From Lentisphaerota bacterium (lineage in GTDB: Bacteria; Verrucomicrobiota; Lentisphaeria; Victivallales; Victivallaceae), in contig SUVU01000005.1 of the NCBI GenBank assembly GCA_015061865.1, positions 1 through 41,923 on the forward strand: 41,923 nucleotides of DNA, read 5' to 3'. The translations under genes were made by a program, and so were the position numbers. Below, one piece after another: positions 39,701-41,923 of the stretch. The first letter of the stretch is position 1. Every line of letters starts with the position of its first letter. The notes under the pieces were generated by a model, which saw only the letters and a list, made by a program, of their open reading frames with translations, did not search any database and was not told where the DNA came from.

Positions 39701-41831
39701 GATCAAAATCCACCAGATGTGGACAAATTTGCGCGACGGAAAACCCTATGTCAGCAACGGTGCCAGTTTTGATGACGGCAAAGGCGGATATAAATTTGAC
39801 GAAGCATATCCGGTGGTGTTTGATGCTGCGGCGCAGCTGCGGCGCGATCCGGATGCTTATATCATTGCGATAATAAATTGTGAGCCGCCGATGAGTTTTG
39901 CCCGCGACCCGGAACGGCAGAAAGAACTGCTGCTTTCCAGCAAAGGTTTCCATTTCAGTACCAACGCCCGCAAAAACAAAATCGGCAAATGGGGGGTGGC
40001 GTACCGTACTTTGGCAGATTTCCCGGCAGACGGGACACGGGCATCGGTTTCCCCGGCATCTCCTGCCAAACGCGAAGCGTACGATAAATTGGTGCGGCAG
40101 GCGGTACGGTATTTTGAAAGCACTCCGCTGGCGCAGAAAATAATCGGTTATGCTGTCGCCGGTGAAATGGATCAGCAGTTGTATCCCTACATCCCCTACG
40201 CCGCCGGAGTCGGAAAATTCGGACGCTTTGATTACAGCCCGGTTATGCTGCAGTATTTCCGCAATTATCTCAAACAGCTTTACCGTACCGATGCGGCATT
40301 GCAGCAGGCATGGCAGGACCCGTCAGTGACGCTGGAAAACGCCATGATCCCGGCACATGAGGAGCATGAAGGCAAAAACTTTTTTATCAGCCGTGCAGCG
40401 GCGGATTATTATGCGGCATTTGCCCAGGCCGGATTTGAAGCTGTTACCAATTTGACCCGGGCGATGAAAGAAGAATGCGGCAACCGGGCGATAGTCTGGT
40501 CATATCCCAAAGACAATGCCGCTATTTCAGGAACGATGCACTTCGGCGGCAAAAACTTCGGCACCCACTGCGGTTACAGTCAGTATACGGAAAAAAGTGT
40601 GGACAGTTTCGGCAATCCCGGCGACTATACCATGCGCCGCAACGGTCTGCCCAGTGCCAATTACGGTGCGCCGGCAAGTGCGAGATTCCACAACAAAGTG
40701 CTTGCCCCGGAAATGGATCTGCGCAGTTTCGTCATCGGCGCGTACAGTACGAGTTTCAATCCGGCTACTCTTTTTATCAGCCGTGCCCACTGGGCGAAAG
40801 AGACGATGGATACTTTGAAAAACCACATGGGATTCCGTATTTACACTTTCTGGCCCGGCTGGCTCAACAATGCCGGGGTGATGGATGAAGTGCGGATATT
40901 GCAGAACATCCTGACCGACCAGATGAGCAAAGATATCCGCTGGAAACCGCAGGTCTGTCTGCTGTTTGATGCCGAAAGCGGCAGAAGCGTCGGGGATTTC
41001 ACCAGAGGCAGGATGCACTTTTACAACGGCAGTGTCGGCGCATTTGCGCTCAATGAAGTAAGTGTCGCCGGAGCCGGTTTTGATGTCCACTATCTGCAGG
41101 ATATTCTGCACGATGATTTCCCTGCCGACCAGTACAAAGTGTTTATTTTCATCAACGCTTATCAAGTTTCCGCACCGCTCCGGGCAGCGATCCATGCCAA
41201 ACTGCACGCGCCGGGTAAATTCATCATCTGGCGGTGGGGCGACGGCTATCTCAATGAAAAAAATCAACTTGACGCGGCAAGCGTGGAGAGTTTGACCGGC
41301 TTCAAAGTCCGTCCGTTCAAACCCGGCAATATGCTGCCGCTGGCAGAGGTGAAAAAATCTGTTTCCCCGTGGACAAATGAGTTGACCGGTGCTACATTAT
41401 GCGGCAGATACCGTTACAACTGCGATCCGGCACTGCCGTATTTCACGCTGAATGATCCTGACGCGCAGATACTGGCGGAATTTACCGGCGGAGAGGATGT
41501 GCTCGGGGTGAAAAAAGTGCGGGGTGCGACCGGGATTTATGCGGCTTTACCGGCGGTTCCGGCGCAGTTTGTACGCAATGTTTACCGCGCCGCCGGAGTG
41601 CATACATACACGGATAACGAGTATGATTTTGTCAATACGGACGGTCATTATTTGAGTGTTCACTCCGGAGTCGGCGGTGAAAAAATCATCCGCCTGCCGG
41701 AAAAAGTTGCCCGGATCATCAATGTTCATTCCGGCAAAGTCGTGGCGGAGCATACGGATGTGCTGAAGTTTGTGTTGCGCGCCAATGGGACAGAAATATT
41801 TTTAATGCAATATGAGGATAACGGAAAATGA
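36702..41831 (+). CDS. Large secreted multi-domain GH-A type glycoside hydrolase
   Basis: A 1709-residue protein with Sec signal MKKLCLAAMMFAGILLCGA. Two tandem LamG-like beta-sandwich domains (about residues 20-175 and 200-355) are joined by a Pro/Ala/Val linker. A carbohydrate-binding-like domain (about 375-535) and a second beta domain follow. A GH2-type N-domain (about 670-830) is next, with RRTFTLDAAPAEAYIRYLGHNG and DFDDTAWLAAQ. The GH-A barrel (about 965-1400) has MWTNLRDGKPY, IIGYAVAGEMDQ (candidate acid/base Glu), YFRNYLKQLYRTDAALQQAW as in GH42 beta-galactosidases, and APEMDLRSF (candidate nucleophile Glu). A C-terminal trimerisation-like and beta tail complete it. RBS AAGGAGG. The family is GH42-like by pattern; the substrate is unknown. 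Confidence 0.75.
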   Translation: MKKLCLAAMMFAGILLCGATVFTHAEYDATAKGIKFPAAKGMLDPAGGSIEFTFTGNFSKNAPGKSQLYMLCYSGRTQIGVNRFASGRMRLFFFTRNSEGKNAGVEKVVKISAGKPFQVKLVWGNGESTLYCDGKKLGTAAAVPQFSNYIAFGGQGKEFTYRLADGVFKNIAISNDGGKPAAPAPAVKVPVPQKSSVKVTFTHAEYDAAAKGIKFPAVKGMLNPAGGSIEFTFTGNFSKGTPGKLQTYMLCYSGRTQIGVNQIGSGKLRLFFITRNSENKGVSVEKVVKIAAGKAFQVKVVWGNGVSTLYCDGKKIGTVAAVPQFSNYIAFGGQGADFTYRLADGVFKNIVITADTAAVAAPAVKKTAGVRSWAEDFESVNLKAWEMDSAEGDATVVKIDRRESYTGKRSLRVEKGAYPGDFELISPVAISVRKGEVYELSCRYRLESIKDGYISFGFREENTNGRVIGFKSLAGNGRRAVRNYIRHIGLLPEHSWREFKVTYKAASDRILRFTVCGGDGLFKFNIDRIAAVPAVEPGDRIFSENFAELNLASRDALAGRDFHVDSGSLTAVPGGAHLTLPGQFRWTTEWLMPEVSYRLKLHTSGAANNGKVKLIFADAGEKVLAQYEKDLTAETVMDFTVPATASLSTLTVSGKNGSVLLKNLTVDKNFTVDSQRGIYHNEWQGWALWGGVERGFTGMRRTFTLDAAPAEAYIRYLGHNGAILFVNGRNFGNGSQFQPAVADVTGALQAGKNVLALLVKCTSGGMKGMFELFVRDVNGKEYFIVSDPQTKVWGDKLPDNWTAVDFDDTAWLAAQTRQGSARDFGNGATAAIVNTKQESLYIGPRTELTVSEKKMSASIPEDGTLEIALDGNFPVKNIIGGRVVFTQNGVIFRMDIDADEIELNEKTLTVKFAPRFLMKGEYQAALEIFRTRWKNGSTTLDLGKLQVTPAVNPVALPKAEMRRVNGKPVLHVNGKPQAASWFCHGRPYSREVSVMNKQVGIKIHQMWTNLRDGKPYVSNGASFDDGKGGYKFDEAYPVVFDAAAQLRRDPDAYIIAIINCEPPMSFARDPERQKELLLSSKGFHFSTNARKNKIGKWGVAYRTLADFPADGTRASVSPASPAKREAYDKLVRQAVRYFESTPLAQKIIGYAVAGEMDQQLYPYIPYAAGVGKFGRFDYSPVMLQYFRNYLKQLYRTDAALQQAWQDPSVTLENAMIPAHEEHEGKNFFISRAAADYYAAFAQAGFEAVTNLTRAMKEECGNRAIVWSYPKDNAAISGTMHFGGKNFGTHCGYSQYTEKSVDSFGNPGDYTMRRNGLPSANYGAPASARFHNKVLAPEMDLRSFVIGAYSTSFNPATLFISRAHWAKETMDTLKNHMGFRIYTFWPGWLNNAGVMDEVRILQNILTDQMSKDIRWKPQVCLLFDAESGRSVGDFTRGRMHFYNGSVGAFALNEVSVAGAGFDVHYLQDILHDDFPADQYKVFIFINAYQVSAPLRAAIHAKLHAPGKFIIWRWGDGYLNEKNQLDAASVESLTGFKVRPFKPGNMLPLAEVKKSVSPWTNELTGATLCGRYRYNCDPALPYFTLNDPDAQILAEFTGGEDVLGVKKVRGATGIYAALPAVPAQFVRNVYRAAGVHTYTDNEYDFVNTDGHYLSVHSGVGGEKIIRLPEKVARIINVHSGKVVAEHTDVLKFVLRANGTEIFLMQYEDNGK
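36765..37221 (+). repeat. LamG-like domain repeat, unit 1
   Basis: First copy of an approximately 457-base unit encoding a LamG-like domain; the second copy begins 537 bases later with no insertions or deletions in the register I checked. Nucleotide identity is very high at the start, for example over 36790-36870, and falls towards the end. Confidence 0.85.
37302..37758 (+). repeat. LamG-like domain repeat, unit 2
   Basis: Second copy, 537 bases (179 codons) after unit 1. The encoded domains share long runs such as GGSIEFTFTGNFSK, MLCYSGRTQIGVN and AAVPQFSNYIAFGGQG. Confidence 0.85.
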
Positions 41832-41923
41832 AAAAAAGTTTCACTTTGATCGCATTGCCGGTGAGCAAAACTGGTCAAATATGTGTTTCGCTGTGGTGTT
41901 TTTTTCAAAAAAGTATTTCGCTT
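41828..41923 (+). CDS. Start of a prepilin-like ORF, 3' end beyond the window
   Basis: An open frame from ATG 41828 to the window end, 32 residues: MKKSFTLIALPVSKTGQICV then SLWCFFQKSISL. The MKKSFTLI start is like the prepilin leader of PVC bacteria (KxFTLIELLVV), but it does not continue into the usual hydrophobic helix within the window. The ATG overlaps the glycosidase stop (ATGA), so it is translationally coupled. A typical prepilin segment might follow further on. The product and length are unknown. Confidence 0.5.
   Translation, partial: MKKSFTLIALPVSKTGQICVSLWCFFQKSISL

Overview
The window reads as a chromosomal segment of a Gram-negative bacterium of the PVC group, most likely Lentisphaerota (Victivallales-like). 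The reasons are a pilus-like gene cluster in the order known from Akkermansia (Amuc_1102 to Amuc_1098 type), pseudopilin-derived proteins, lipoproteins with lipoboxes, large secreted glycoside hydrolases, an MEP-pathway gene and moderately GC-rich coding sequence with AT-rich promoters. The taxon is inferred from gene content, not from a marker gene. I see no rRNA, tRNA, CRISPR array, insertion sequence or prophage.

Layout. (1) 1-3793, minus strand: a compact five-gene run rdgB - rluA-type pseudouridine synthase - small membrane protein - XPB-type helicase - Bax1-like (DUF790) nuclease, the last cut by the window edge. It is driven by a good promoter at 3848-3876 that overlaps a divergent promoter for tilS. 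(2) 3877-9000, plus: tilS, then a NagB-like sugar-phosphate isomerase coupled to a LmbE/PIG-L deacetylase, ispD and a sigma-70 family factor with altered -10-recognition residues. (3) 8981-13229: a three-gene ABC importer (ATPase, binding protein, fused double permease). (4) 13259-14847: rsmE running without a stop into a TPR lipoprotein, then a small lipoprotein.

(5) 14901-26559: a promoter, then tpiA, secG and six pilus-like genes with short gaps, ending in a strong terminator. The pilus part is an Amuc_1102-like protein, a PilM-PilN fusion (1101-like), a PilO-like protein (1100-like), a zinc-ribbon/calcium-loop protein (1099-like), and two tandem secretins (1098-like). The first secretin is frameshifted near its 3' end. 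Together these would form an inner-membrane platform, periplasmic links and an outer-membrane channel.

(6) 26566-33008: trmO, a Gfo/Idh/MocA oxidoreductase, a nitronate monooxygenase/FabK-like flavoprotein, the E1 alpha and beta subunits of a 2-oxoacid dehydrogenase, a zinc-ribbon DUF805 membrane protein and a pseudopilin-like lipoprotein. (7) 33055-41923: a carbohydrate locus. An AraC-type regulator diverges across a 400-base regulatory region from a GH106-like cytoplasmic glycosidase, a 1709-residue secreted GH-A type glycosidase with a tandem LamG-like duplication, and the start of a prepilin-like ORF cut by the window end.

The most notable points are the RsmE-lipoprotein in-frame join, the sigma factor with His and Phe at the positions that read the first -10 base, the tandem secretins with one frameshift, a pseudopilin that appears converted into a lipoprotein, and the prepilin-like leader at the right edge.
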